Of a stretch of 64,000 nt of DNA, positions 47,649 through 58,890 are shown piece by piece. Under the pieces are notes generated by a model. That model was given only the letters and a program-made list of their open reading frames with translations. It made no database searches and was not told where the DNA came from. Within the stretch, counting starts at the first letter, position 1. Each line of letters begins with the position of its first letter. The translations under genes and the position numbers were made by a program. This DNA is from Alnus glutinosa (taxonomy: Eukaryota; Streptophyta; Magnoliopsida; Fagales; Betulaceae), in contig NC_084886.1 of the NCBI RefSeq assembly GCF_958979055.1, positions 46,517,154 through 46,581,153 on the forward strand, in the 5' to 3' direction.

Positions 47649-48357
47649 AAAATGCTATATTACAATAAGAAACTTACAAATTGACGTGAAGTCATATGGC
47701 TCTACATCAGGTTGATGGTCAAATAATTTTAAATTAATAGACAAAAATGCCCTGTCCTTCCCCGTTAAAACCAACCCCGACCACCGACGAGCTTCCAACA
47801 CCGTCGGAAACCCGACCCACGCCAACCCACCAACCCACGCACACCGGCATGGGTTTGAGAGATCCAGTCGGATCTCTCAAAAAGAATCCACCGTGCAACA
47901 GAAAAAGAAAGAGAGAACCAGAGACTGGCCGGATTCTATGTCGCTGTCGCATTCCGACCCACCAACCTATGCCAATGTGTGTGTGGACTTTCGGCCAGAA
48001 ACCCACGCACACCGGCATGGGTTTGAGAGATCCGACCGGATTTCTAAAAAAGAATCCACCGTTCAACAGAAAAAGAGAGAGAGAAACAAGAGACCGGCCG
48101 GATTCCATGTTGCCATCTCTGTCGGAGGGTCGCCGATCGTCGAGGGGTCGGGGTCGTGGCTGGATGACCGGCGGAAGTGCTGTCCGGAGTTTTTCGACGT
48201 TGCTGGATTCAGGTAGATCGACGGAATCGGCATTTCTTGGGCTGTAGCTTTTTTTTGAATTTAAATGGCATTTTCGTCTTATGTAGAATACCACATCAGT
48301 TTGTAAAGCTCCATTTGTAAAAAAAAATTGGTACATATAGTATTTCTCGTTCGGCAA
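47649..48357. mobile_element. TIR element with an internally duplicated GC-rich core
   Basis: The left end (AATGCTATATTACAATAAG, then CTTACAAATTGACGTG) pairs imperfectly with the right end (inverse AATACTATATGTACC, then TTTACAAACTGATGTG). The core contains two direct copies of a block of about 90 bases (47835-47930 and 48000-48095; CACACCGGCATGGGTTTGAG). Open frames on both strands follow from composition. It resembles a gene-capturing MITE, but I recognise no source gene. Confidence 0.5.
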
Positions 48358-48684
48358 TGCACTAAAAGGACCTCAAAAGGCATTCAACTAGTTTGGATGA
48401 TTTTTGTCTATAATAACATATGATCCCTAGCTTCTTTTTTTTTTTAATTGTGCTTCTCGAAATTGAATAGTCCGTTGATCACATTAGTTGTTAACCAGTT
48501 CTCACTATATTAGTATATTATTATCCTATGGTAGGACGCATCAATTCACTGTCAATTAATGTTCTTCAAAGTAATTTCGGACTTTCAATAAATTTGGTAC
48601 CAAATGGTTCACGAACTCTGCAGAAATCAGTAAGATATATATAGTATTCAAGACCGGTAGAAAATGACTCTTTTTTATGGATTA

Positions 48685-48894
48685 GGATTGCCTATAAATT
48701 ATAATTATTTGTCTAAATTTAAGAGAATTTGGATAAGTGATTGTGAGAGACCACTTATAAGACCCATCTGGCTGGATAAGTAGTTGGGTAGCTCCATTTT
48801 TATTTGGTCAAGTGGATCCCATAAGTGATCTCTCACAATCACCTTCCCAAATTCTATCAAATTCAAAAAAATAATTATAGACGATCTTAATCCG
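48685..48894. mobile_element. Foldback MITE of the ATAATTATTTGTCTAAATTT family
   Basis: The left arm GGATTGCCTATAAATTATAA, continuing through GTGATTGTGAGAGACCACTT, pairs with the right arm (inverse GGATTAAGATCGTCTATAAT, then GTGATTGTGAGAGATCACTT). Partial relatives are at 49137-49212 and 50505-50690. Confidence 0.7.
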
Positions 48895-49527
48895 ATAGAG
48901 AGATAATACACTTACATCTCCTATACATCACGTATACATCTACATATAATCAAGTTTCAAATCTACTATTTAATTTACGGAGTCCAATGTAGGTCCCATA
49001 AATTCAAAGGTAAATTTAAAAATGAGATGTATAGAAGATGTAAAAATATAATTTCTCAATCCGATATGTATCTGTATACTTTATGATTAATTTGTGCGAT
49101 CACTTTAATACTTCTTTTCCTTATTCCTACGAAAACAGGATAATGATCGTTTGCAATTATTTGTTCGAATTTAAAAGAATTTAGGCAGGTAATTATAGAC
49201 GATCCTGGTCCATATATATCTATCTTACTCTTAGCTTCTTCTTTTTTTTTTTTTCTTTTTTTTTTTGAGTTTGTTTAACGAAATAGAAAAATAAATACAT
49301 AATAAAATGGCTGGACTGCATCTTCCCCGTATGACGCTGACGCAGGGCAATAATCTCATTTTTTATTTAAAAAATAAGGTGACATTTAAAATCACAATTG
49401 GGCATGTGATTGTTCAAATGGTGATTTTAAAAGCCATCTCATTTTTTTATGAACACTTGATGGACAATTTGTGTACTATTAGAATCACTCTTTTTCCCTA
49501 CCTCTAAAACTCTAATACCTACGCGTA

Positions 49528-49850
49528 GAGTAATTCTATTAATACATTAAGTGTCCATAAAAAAATGAAGTGGCTTTTAAAATCATCATTGGGCGTGTGA
49601 TTGATCAAATGATGATTTTGATCAAATTGTGATTTTAAAAGACACCTCATTTTTTTATGGACACTCGATGTACTAATAGAATTACTCGTAATTCTAGGAG
49701 TACATTAAGTGTCCATAAAAAAATGAGGTCGCTTTTAAAATCACAATTTGATCAAAAAATGAGATGGCTTTTAAAATCACCATTTAATTAAAAGCCACCT
49801 CATTTTTTATGGATACTTGATGAACACTTAATGTACTCTTAAAATTACTC
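49528..49850. mobile_element. Dimeric MULE-like MITE with 9-bp target duplication
   Basis: Two head-to-tail copies of a foldback unit of about 160 bases (49528-49687 and 49688-49850), each with GTAATTCTA-type ends and CATTAAGTGTCCATAAAAA arms. The dimer is flanked by a perfect CTACGCGTA at 49519-49527 and 49851-49859. Unit 2 has the single unoccupied site CTACGTGTA at 42328-42336. A third, partial unit is at 49344-49490. Confidence 0.8.
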
Positions 49851-51299
49851 CTACGCGTATATGTCATATTGGTTTTTTTTTTTTTTTTTTTTTAAGAGCA
49901 AACTGCTCTAATTTCATGATTAATGAATGAGATTCAAAATTTTATTAAAAAAAAAATAAAATAATATAAAACTTTTTGAATACCCGTGAATGACACATAT
50001 AATCATATAGTTGTTGGACTTCAAACATATATATATAACATCGGATCACCTGCCCGTGACACAATTGCATAGTGCATATATACTATTAATTCATAAGAAA
50101 TAACAAAAAGAAATATAGGAAATGAGAAGACAAAAAATTGCTTGATATTTTTCTTTAAAAAAAAAAAAAAGAAAGAAAGAAAGGAAAACTCGCCTTAAAA
50201 TTAAGGAACAAAACTAATTAATACCACAACTTTGCATTTGGCATCTTGTACAATATTTTATTATTTAGGCTAATATATCATATGCTAGAAACTTCAGCAT
50301 TTTGGTTACTCCCTGAATTATGGGCCCGGCCCTGGCCTAAGTTAAGCCTACAGGGCCCACTCATGTCCGTATTGCAAATAAGCTCGATCAGGTTGAGCCC
50401 AAGAAAAGGAATCCACCAAGCTCAAGCCACGTGTAGCCTTAACCCTCATGATAATCTAGCTCGGGTGTGACCGTGTGAGGGAACGCTTGTCTAGCGGAGG
50501 AGAGGATTATGATAATTTCAAATTATTTATTTGAATTTAAGAAAATTCGAGTAGATGATTGTGAAAAACTAATTATGAGAGTTATTTGATCAAATAAAAA
50601 TTTAGTTGCCCATCTACTTATCAGGTCAGGTGGGTCTCATAAGTCGTTTCTCATAATCACCTGTTCGAAATCTCTCAAATTAGGATATGAGAGGATGCCG
50701 ATTCCTAACAAAGCGAGTGTAAGAACATGCAAATCAACTTCTCTTTGATTTTCCTTAAATTTAAGGAATAAAACTACTTTTTTGTTTTCCTATCCAAATG
50801 CATTCCATAATAACTTCAATTATCTTTCTCAATATCAATTAAATATTTTTTCTTTACAAATATAAGCTCATGCCTACCTAGGCTACCCTCACATTTTTTT
50901 TTCACAAAATTTCAACACAATAACCAATAAAAGACAGAGATGAGAGATGAGAGATAAATATTTTGTATTAAAATAATAGATAGGAAAGCTCATTTGATTC
51001 CTTACATATTGGTTAGAACTGTAGCATTTTCAATGCTTAAAGAACCGATATGATATCTGTTGTAAGTATTTTTTTGACATTTTTTCTATGTATATATAGA
51101 GAATAAAATGAACTATAAAGAAGCAGCTGGAAATGCTATAACGACCTGCCCAATATTAGAATGGCAAAAACGAAATATTCACACCTTTGACGTGGCCCTA
51201 GCTAGCTACTACAAGTCTACAATAACTGCATCGAAATAAGCATGTATTTTATTTTTTATTTTTTATTTTATTTTTTATTTTTTATTTTTTATTTTTTCT

Positions 51300-51940
51300 T
51301 TCCCTTTTAAAACCACAAATTTGTTGATAAAATAACCTTCCCGAGAGGGGAGGGTTCCGACCGAGCGGGAGGTGTCGGATACATCGCTACCGATGCGGCC
51401 TCCTTCCTAGGATGGTGAGGCCCCGACCGGTGCAGTCCGAGCAGGAGGTGTCGGGCGCTCCGTTAACTGACAAGTGGTAATAATGACGATACTGATAAAG
51501 GAGAGCGGTTAGGTGGCTGAATCCCCGAAGATCTGGGATTTCCTGGAGTCTCATGCTCCGTCATTAAAGATCCCACCTGCCCATCGCTGTCAAGAGTGTA
51601 CTTAGGACCTGCTCACACACAGGGAGTCATTGTTCCCTAAAAACCGGGATATTCCTACCTAACCTTGAGGGCAGCTGCCTATAAATAGCAAAATCTAGGT
51701 ATTAAGTTTTTTTGGGTTTTTTGGATACAAGTTCTGAACTCACTTTCTCTCTCTCTAAAATTCCTCATCTAACTTGGGCGTCGGAGGAGGACCACTGGGG
51801 AAACCCACAGTGCGTTCTTTGTATTTGCATGTCAATCGGTCATACCCACCTACTGCAGTGTCTACGTCACCGGCCGGAATCAAAATCAACAAAATTCACC
51901 CTCCTAAAACCACAAGTGAACACGAGAGCTTTAACTAAAC
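51300..51940 (+). mobile_element. LTR-like fragment, probably Gypsy-type
   Basis: The GC-richer stretch has a TATA-like CCTATAAATAGC at about 51679-51690, then CTCTCTCTCTAAAATTCCTC and TTGGGCGTCGGAGGAGGACC, words often seen in plant Gypsy LTRs. It lies in an insertion of unit 3 relative to unit 2, bounded by about 50222 and 51950. No ends were found. Confidence 0.45.
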
Positions 51941-52188
51941 AGACATCTTTATATAAAAATCTAGAGTCATTACATCTAATAAAGTTCATAATATATAATA
52001 CAAAAGCTAGCGTAACTGTTGGCAACTGCTACTACGTACGTACTTACCTTGACTAGTCCCCACAAAATCCAGCCATACCTCAAAAGCTTAGGCCTTCAGG
52101 CAATCTCAAGGTAAAACCAGACACCAAAAATCAGCCGATCGATCCAGAGTTTGGATTAAGTTATAATTAAATTTAATTAGTTCGCTGC

Positions 52189-54182
52189 TCAGACAGACAC
52201 GTGAAATATTGAGACGTAAAGCACAACAGGATTACTCTTGATCAGCTCAAAGACACACACGTCTCCTTCTTCTAAACTATTGTCCCTTCTAAACTCTTCC
52301 CATCCATTCGTGATATAACATGTTGAACGTGAAGCACAAAAGTGAGAGCACTGGACATGCCATTGTTTTCCATCGCAAGTCTGAAGCGAGACAAACGGAT
52401 GCCCAATAAGATGCTTTTTAGCAAATCCAGCAGGCACATACTGCACAACAAATAATTAATGATTGAAATTAATATTTGGAAAAACATGAGATCTCATCAA
52501 GTAGAATTAGAAAGCTAGCTAGTTAGGCTCACCAAACGACGTTGTTCTCGTATATGATATGGGCGCAGGATGCCCATGAACGAAGGACTTGTAGGCTTCA
52601 GCATTTTGGCTGCTTGGATTGCTCTCTCTCTTCCTCTGGACATCATATCTCTGTTTTCTTCATGTTTTCCATTATGTCCACGCCTTGATGATCTTTTTGC
52701 TTCATCTGTTTCCATTATGTCCACCTTATCTTCCAATTTACGCTTCTTGCTCCATGTATACCGAATCTCAGTTGCAGTGTTATCAAATACAAGAACATGG
52801 AATTTTGAACTTCCTTCATACCTGAAGACTAAAAAGTAGCCGTAAAGAATAGAATGGGATTCCATAAAATCCTGCCAACCATTTTGAAACCAAATCTCCT
52901 TGTTGGCTTTCTCCAATCCCACTTGCCAAAAATGACCATTATTGGGAACAGTGAGTGTAGCAACATCAGACAGTTCATCCCCAAATTCCCTTACAAACTT
53001 TTCAGGGATCCTCTGCAGCCACCAAAGTGAGTTTATATATTGTCTCAATTACAATATTGTGTAATCAAAGTACTACAAGTTTTCTAACAAACTCGTGTCA
53101 TATCAATCTATAATTATTTAAATGATTAAGAAAAAAATTTGAATTGTCAATTATAAACTCTAAACCATTTCACCAATTAAAGTAGTCTTTATATATTATT
53201 TTTTATTTATTGGTAGAGAAGATTATTCATCAAATCCTTGGCTCACTTTACATCCCTGTCGTTAACCATTATGCAATGTAAGAGCATTCAAGGATCGATG
53301 CTTTAACGGTTTAACCCTTTTTCATCCTTTATTTTAAAGAATATTGTAAGTGATCCTTTATATATAGAGGGTCTCTGTTCAATGTTCATCATTTAACTCC
53401 TAATTTATTCATTTTTCTCTCCTTTTAACTTTAAAAAAACTAAACTCTCTCTCATCTCTCTATGATTCTTCATTCTGCTGCAGGACCTATTCTCCAAAAT
53501 AAATAAAGATCGAAATTTCCAAAAAAACTTTGCACCCCGGCCAATTGAGCCTCTTCTATTTCTAAGATATTAATAGTATATATGTAAAAAAAAAATTAAA
53601 TTAAATTATTCGAATTTTGTTATATCAATATCTCTCATTTATATCGATCGCTCTGAAATTCGTCACATATAATAAAATAAGATAAATATTGAAAAAATAA
53701 AATCTGATTCATTTAATTTTTTTTAAAAAAAAATTTAAACCAATGATTGAGATTTAAGAAATTACACCTCCCACACACGATACTTCATAAATTGGAGAGG
53801 TTGTTTATTTTGCACCTAGTATATGTTAAAATATTGATTAAATGGTTAAATGTATCTCCTATATAGTTTATTAATTTAAATAAACAAAATAATCTATTTC
53901 CATTATGTTTGAACAGACAAAAAATGTGTCGTAAATTGAAACAAACAAAATACCCGTTTCTCTCTATTTGCAAGTGCTAAAATAAACAAGAACTAAGCAA
54001 CGACGTACCCCATCAATAGTTAACTGCATGCAACGGCACCTAGAATACTACAAAGAAATGAAAACACAAAGAAGTACAAGCAGAAAGCAAGCAAGGTAGG
54101 GAGAAGGCATTACCAGTTTCTTGTCGTCAATGGTAGAGGGGAATATAATCTTGAAGAAGTGCGAGGGTCTCCTACCCGCCAT
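52189..54182 (-). CDS. B3-5: REM-type protein with two B3 DNA-binding domains
   Basis: Three exons: 54114-54182, 52533-53012 and 52189-52440, 266 residues, phase-0 junctions. Exon 1: MAGRRPSHFFKIIFPSTIDD. Exon 2: the rest of the first B3 domain (RIPEKFVREFGDEL, FWQVGLEKANKEIWF, YGYFLVFRYEG), then a linker with SKKRK that is shorter than in B3-4 because a run of about a dozen codons is missing. Exon 3: second B3 domain (YVPAGFAKKHLIGHP, LQTCDGKQWHVQC, EGDVCVFELIK). The start at 54182 is the ATG conserved in all copies. The first ATG after the TATA box opens a 14-codon upstream frame instead. Intact; closest to B3-4. Confidence 0.82.
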
Positions 54183-54201
54183 AGAACTTGACGGCCGGCG
54201 C

Positions 54202-54246
54202 TCAAAGCTCCGGTTGGGCACCACTCTTGTCCGTCGAGCAATGCAT
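54202..54246 (-). other. Upstream open reading frame of B3-5
   Basis: Fourteen codons plus TGA, starting at the first ATG after the TATA box and ending 19 bases before the main ATG. In B3-4 the same ATG is in frame with the protein because of a 1-base difference. Confidence 0.5.
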
Positions 54247-54280
54247 TGGGATAATGAATATCGTATCTGAGAGGATGTGT

Positions 54281-54288
54281 GATTTATA
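54281..54288 (-). promoter_or_regulatory. TATA box of B3-5
   Basis: TATAAATC on the minus strand with the same spacing to the first downstream ATG as in B3-4. Confidence 0.6.
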
Positions 54289-54649
54289 GAGTGTGGAGGG
54301 AGGGCGGGAAAAAGAGGAGCCGTTGTGGAGGGAGAAGGAGAAGAAGGGTCTTTCAAAGGAGGGAGTGGAGGGAAAACGAAGAGCTATTCTGGGAGGAGAA
54401 GCCGAAGGGTCTGTTTTGGGTTTGCTGAGTTCAATGCATGCATATAGGATATATAATAAACTGATTTTTAGCTGGTAAACATACGTACAATTTTATGGAG
54501 GAAAAATAATATAAAAATACAACAAATCTTGATTTCTGTAAAAATAATTTCATTTTTATCATGGATAATTGTTAAGATTGAAATTGGCATGAAATATTAA
54601 AATTCAGTCCCACATGCAGTATCTTGTATCCATCATAAGGTGGCCCAAC

Positions 54650-54950
54650 CACTGCAAAAAAATGTTGACATTTGCCACGTGACTACAGTACAGGTTACCA
54701 TAGCCACATGGCCAGATGGTCACGTGTCTTAATGACAATGTGGCCAGATGTATTGGGAAGACATTATTACACATGTCCACATGGCCCGTGTAAGTAATAT
54801 ATCCACGTGGCAGGTTGTGCATTTCACAACAACCGGATCTGCCACACCACACACACATGGTCATTTACACATGTCTAACAGTTTGCCGCGTGTATGGAAC
54901 CCATACACGTGACAACCTGTAAATGGCTAAATGCATAAATTTTTGTAGTG
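54650..54950. mobile_element. 301-bp CACTA-type MITE
   Basis: Ends CACTGCAAAAA and the inverse of CACTACAAAAA, with a 3-bp duplication AAC (54647-54649 and 54951-54953). The interior is rich in CCACGTG and CACATGGCC words. The unoccupied site is preserved in inverted orientation near 1580-1592. Confidence 0.85.
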
Positions 54951-55216
54951 AACTGCCACTCGAGGTCAGAGCGAGGAATTACTAGGGCTCATAAGAAAGC
55001 CTTTATTGATTGTATAGGTGGTACGTTTCATATATTTATTTAGATTAGGTATCCAATCAATTTTATGGTTCTCTATTTTAAGGTAGAGAAAAACTAAGAG
55101 TTCATATATATGCATGCAAATCTTGTCCTTATCTTGAGATAAAGATTAAGTTGAAGGTGTCGGTCTATCGCTTTTAGCTAGTTGATAATGTATTGATATT
55201 AAATTCCGCCTTTATA

Positions 55217-55607
55217 GGCTTCATTTGTTTCAACGTAAAATATTTTTTGTCGTTGAAATATATTTTCAAATAAAAAATTTGTCGGCGTTTGTTCGTACGA
55301 AAAATCAACGATAGCGACGATGGTGAAGATCGACAATCGATGGACAATGGCTTTCGATGACTTTGGCCGACAACCTCCAACAGCAACAAAAAATGTATAC
55401 ATAAAAGAGAAGCTCAAACTCAAAAAATTGTTTACGAAAATTAAAAAAGAAAAAAAGAAAATGAAACTACTTTACGCATCTTACAAGAAGTTTCCCTAAT
55501 TAATCGTAAATGTTTTCAATTTGACCAAAATTTTCAATCGCACTAAACATTGAAAAATAAAAAATATTTTCTCTAAAAAGTTTTATGTCGAAACAAATGT
55601 AGCTTAT
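55217..55607. mobile_element. MITE with GGCTTCATTTGTTTCAACGT ends
   Basis: The left end GGCTTCATTTGTTTCAACGT pairs with the right end (inverse AGCTACATTTGTTTCGACAT). A left-hand relative is at about 45925-46250. Superfamily not settled. Confidence 0.6.
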
Positions 55608-56386
55608 GAAATCGAAAAGGACTTGGTATCATAAATTTTAAGGTTAAATACCCTATTGATACCTGAGTCTTAAACTTTTTTAAATTTAGTACTTAAATTT
55701 TCAACTGTTTCATAAATGATATTTGAGTTTGAAGTAAAAACTTATTTAATACATCTGTTAAATTTTTCGTTCAAATATTAACGCCCTCGACGTCCAAATA
55801 TTGCAATTACCGACAAGATCGGCAACCGAATTATGGCTTATTGGCATGCTGGAGCCATGACATGATGTTGCATCAGGTTACACACGCATTTGCGATTAGG
55901 ACAAGATTGAAGAATAGTTATTCGCTGTACCCACCGCCCCATTCCCAATGTTTTTATATAGTCGTTGTACTAACACATTAGTTCTTCTAGCCCACTCGGG
56001 GCCTACGGGTTTGAGCTTGATCAAGTTGGCCCAAAATGCAAGCTTCTGAACTCGTAATTTTGACTTGAGCTGACTGAGTGTACAGTTGATATATATCACA
56101 TTATACTTTCAAAGTTCAACCAAATAGATAAAAATAAATAAATAAATAAATCAATGGATATTAATTATAGAAGAAATCAAAATCGAGGTTCGAGAGATCT
56201 ACTCTTTATTTTATTTTTTTCTTTTGTTTTTGAGATAAAGAGATGTACTATTTTAAGTGGTATAGGAAAAATTTTTGATTGGGCAAATTACTGTCAACTC
56301 GTTCTGAAGCCGGACAATCCATGTGAATTGGACGTATTGTTCTTGGGCCTAGTATTGGTAAACTTGGACTTGAGATTTGGGCCTGA

Positions 56387-57043
56387 ATTACAAATCACTA
56401 CTTGCAATATATAAAATAATAATAAAAAAAAAAAAAAAATCAAAGGTCCTTGAAGTAGACCAAAAAAACAATTTAGTCTCTATAGTCAAATTTTGTCAAA
56501 ACACTTCAAAATTCTGTTAGTTTGCCACATCAACACCAATAGAGATGACACGTATTACACTTAATTAATAAAAATATAAATATATAAAACTTAAAAATTA
56601 AAAAATAATTTTTTTTTAAAGGAAAAAAGAAAGGTGGTGAATGCGAATCACCCCCAGAAGTGGCTGCGTGGCCACCCCATTGGCCAAGGGTGGCCATGGG
56701 TTAGGGGTGGCGGCGAGCCACCCCGGTCCCCCAAGGGGGTGGTTGTCAATTAGGCAGCCACCCTTTATTTTTATTTTCATTTTCTTTTTTTTTTGTTAAT
56801 AAAAAAATTGTTAAGTTTTTAATTTTTAAATATTTATAACTTTTTTAAAAAGAGTGACATGTTTCATCATTTTATTTGTGATGGCATGGTACTAATGAAA
56901 TTCGTCAAGCGTTTTGATAGAATTCAATTGCATGGATTAAATTGTTATTTTGGCCTAGCTTTAGGACCTTTAGATTATTTTTTATACCACAATAAACGAT
57001 TTGTAATTTAGGTTAACTACAAGGACAAATTTTGCATTAATCC
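56387..57043. mobile_element. MITE of the GGGATAAATGCAAAAT family, left-truncated
   Basis: Starts within the left arm at AATTACAAATCACTACTTG and runs through the GGTGGC core (56640-56765) to TTTTGCATTAATCCC. It corresponds to 12801-15817 without the insertions. The left end is cut by the duplication breakpoint. Confidence 0.7.
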
Positions 57044-57943
57044 CTAAATTTTAAAAAAGAAAATAGATTTTTTTTTCTTTATTTTTTTTATATATATATA
57101 TATATAGTATTTTCTACTAATTAATAAATACAAAAAGGATAATTTTGGTTTTTCAATGATCAAAATAAGGTTATTTTTTGTAGATTTTGGTCAAACTTGA
57201 TTTTAAGTCCAGCATAACGGCTAAGATTGATGGATGATGTTAAGTTGTAATAAAATAAAAGTTTGATAGACCTAAGTGTCACACTTGTCAGTTCATGGGC
57301 TAAATAAAAAATGGATATTAGTTCAAGGGGTTAAAGTATATTTATTCCATAAAATAATAAGCAATCAATAGCATATATGTAAACTGTTATATGTTCAATG
57401 CTTGTTAAATAAATCACTAAGTAAACAATTCTATTCTATTACAATTAAAACGTCAAGCAAAACAATTGGATTTTAGGGCATACTTCTCAACATTAAAAAG
57501 GCACTTGTTTTGAGTACCGAATTGGCCAATCAAAAACCTAATAGAGTAATATCTTTAATGTAAAATGTCTTTTTAGATAATTTAAATTTCATCTATTCTT
57601 ATATGACTTGTTTACCATGCTTTTCGAGGTAATATTCCAAAATATTTTGAATGGGTGCATTGATATAATATATTATAATTATCTTACCATCCATCTTCAC
57701 TTATTTATTAAAAATAATTGCAGTCTTACAAGTATATTTTAATTTTGCTAAAAGTCACATGTTAACATAAATATTATCTTGAAATTTTTGCTCTAATCAA
57801 AAGTCATTTTACTGTAGAAAGGTCATACTTCTAAAAATTAGAATTATTAAACAAAAAAATTTTTTTTATTAAAATTATTTTAAGAATAAGGAAATTTAGA
57901 ACTATTAATTGTTTTGATATAACCAAAAGTCACTTCACTTGCA

Positions 57944-57950
57944 TATAAAT
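57944..57950 (+). promoter_or_regulatory. TATA box of the Cys-rich peptide locus, copy B
   Basis: TATAAAT, about 77 bases before the ATG at 58027. Confidence 0.5.
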
Positions 57951-58026
57951 GTTAGTGTTTAAGCTTTAATTATCATTTTGAATTAAACTTCAAAATAAAA
58001 AAGTTTTTAGAGTGTGAGAAATTATT

Positions 58027-58439
58027 ATGGTTACGAAAAGTGTCACAAAACTTACATTGGTGATGATGGGGTTGCTTATCCTTATTGTCCTTAATGTGCA
58101 AGCCAATAACTTTGCCCCTACCTCATTCTACCTGTCTTCACCTCCCATCTCGCTTCCTTACTCCTCTAAAGTTGATGAAGCTAAAACAACAAATCAGTCG
58201 TGCCTCACAAGGGTAGTTAAAAGTTGTGAAAGTAAAAAAGAAAACATGGCCACTTAACGACCTAGGATATCGATTATGTATTAGTGAAGGTTTTGGTACA
58301 TACCTTATGCATGGCATGCATAACGAACACTATGTTTAAAGATTGTGTCATGATCAAATGCAAGAGAAATTCAGTTTATCGTTCATTAGCCCGTGTGAGT
58401 TGTTTAATGGATTATTATGAAAAGAGCATATCAATGTGA
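58027..58439 (+). pseudogene. Small secreted Cys-rich peptide-like gene, copy B, frameshifted
   Basis: The signal peptide (KLTLVMMGLLILIVLNVQA) and the first part match copy A and are open past the codon where copy A has its stop. One extra A in the run at about 58233-58239 shifts the frame and gives a stop at 58255-58257, so only 76 codons are readable and most cysteines are lost. More small indels follow, for instance near 58320-58335. A truncated secreted peptide could still be made, but the shared downstream cysteine-coding sequence argues that this is a decayed gene. Confidence 0.6.
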
Positions 58440-58890
58440 TCTCAGATGTCATTTAAAGATTGTGTCATGATCAATTGCAAGAGAAATTCAGTTTATCGTT
58501 CATTAGCCTGTGTGAGTTATTTATTAGATTGTTATGAAGAGAGCATATCAATGTGATTTTAGATGTCATTTATACGCAGAACCCTTGAATTGCAGCTTTT
58601 GATCTGGTAAAGAGTTCTTAACTGCTCTCTCTCTATTAAAAGAAATGCGCATTCTTAGGTTATTCCGCAATGTAGATTTTCCCAAAACTCAATCTTTGTT
58701 TTTAAATTAAATGGTTGAGATTTTATCATGTTGATACTTATTTCTTTTAAAATATAATAAATACTCATATGATAAATTTTGTTTTGATAGAAGTAATAAA
58801 TTCTTATATGAAAATTTTCAAATATATTTGAAATTTGAAGAAAGTTACATGAAAAATTACCCTATGAATCACAAAACACTAAATATTTAT

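Larger units (their letters stand above)
48358..52188. other. Intergenic DNA of unit 3, no protease gene
   Basis: Contains several MITEs. The protease 5' flank-like segment at 49890-50220 matches 34790-35130 and 42360-42720. Then comes an inserted block up to about 51950, with a GA-rich MITE relative at 50505-50690 and an LTR-like stretch. From 51960 the B3-5 3' flank begins. No protease sequence remains here. Confidence 0.55.
54289..56386. other. 5' flank of B3-5 up to the duplication breakpoint
   Basis: Matches 45340-46430 apart from the CACTA MITE. Similarity to the unit 2 flank ends at GGGCCTG (56380-56386), where the duplicated transposon block starts. No gene. Confidence 0.6.

Noticed and set aside
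47734-48357. 207-codon minus-strand frame and a 166-codon plus-strand frame
   Set aside because: Both overlap the duplicated core of a TIR element, repeat the same block twice and resemble no known protein.
54604-54864. 86-codon open frame on the minus strand
   Set aside because: Falls almost wholly inside the CACTA MITE and has no family features.
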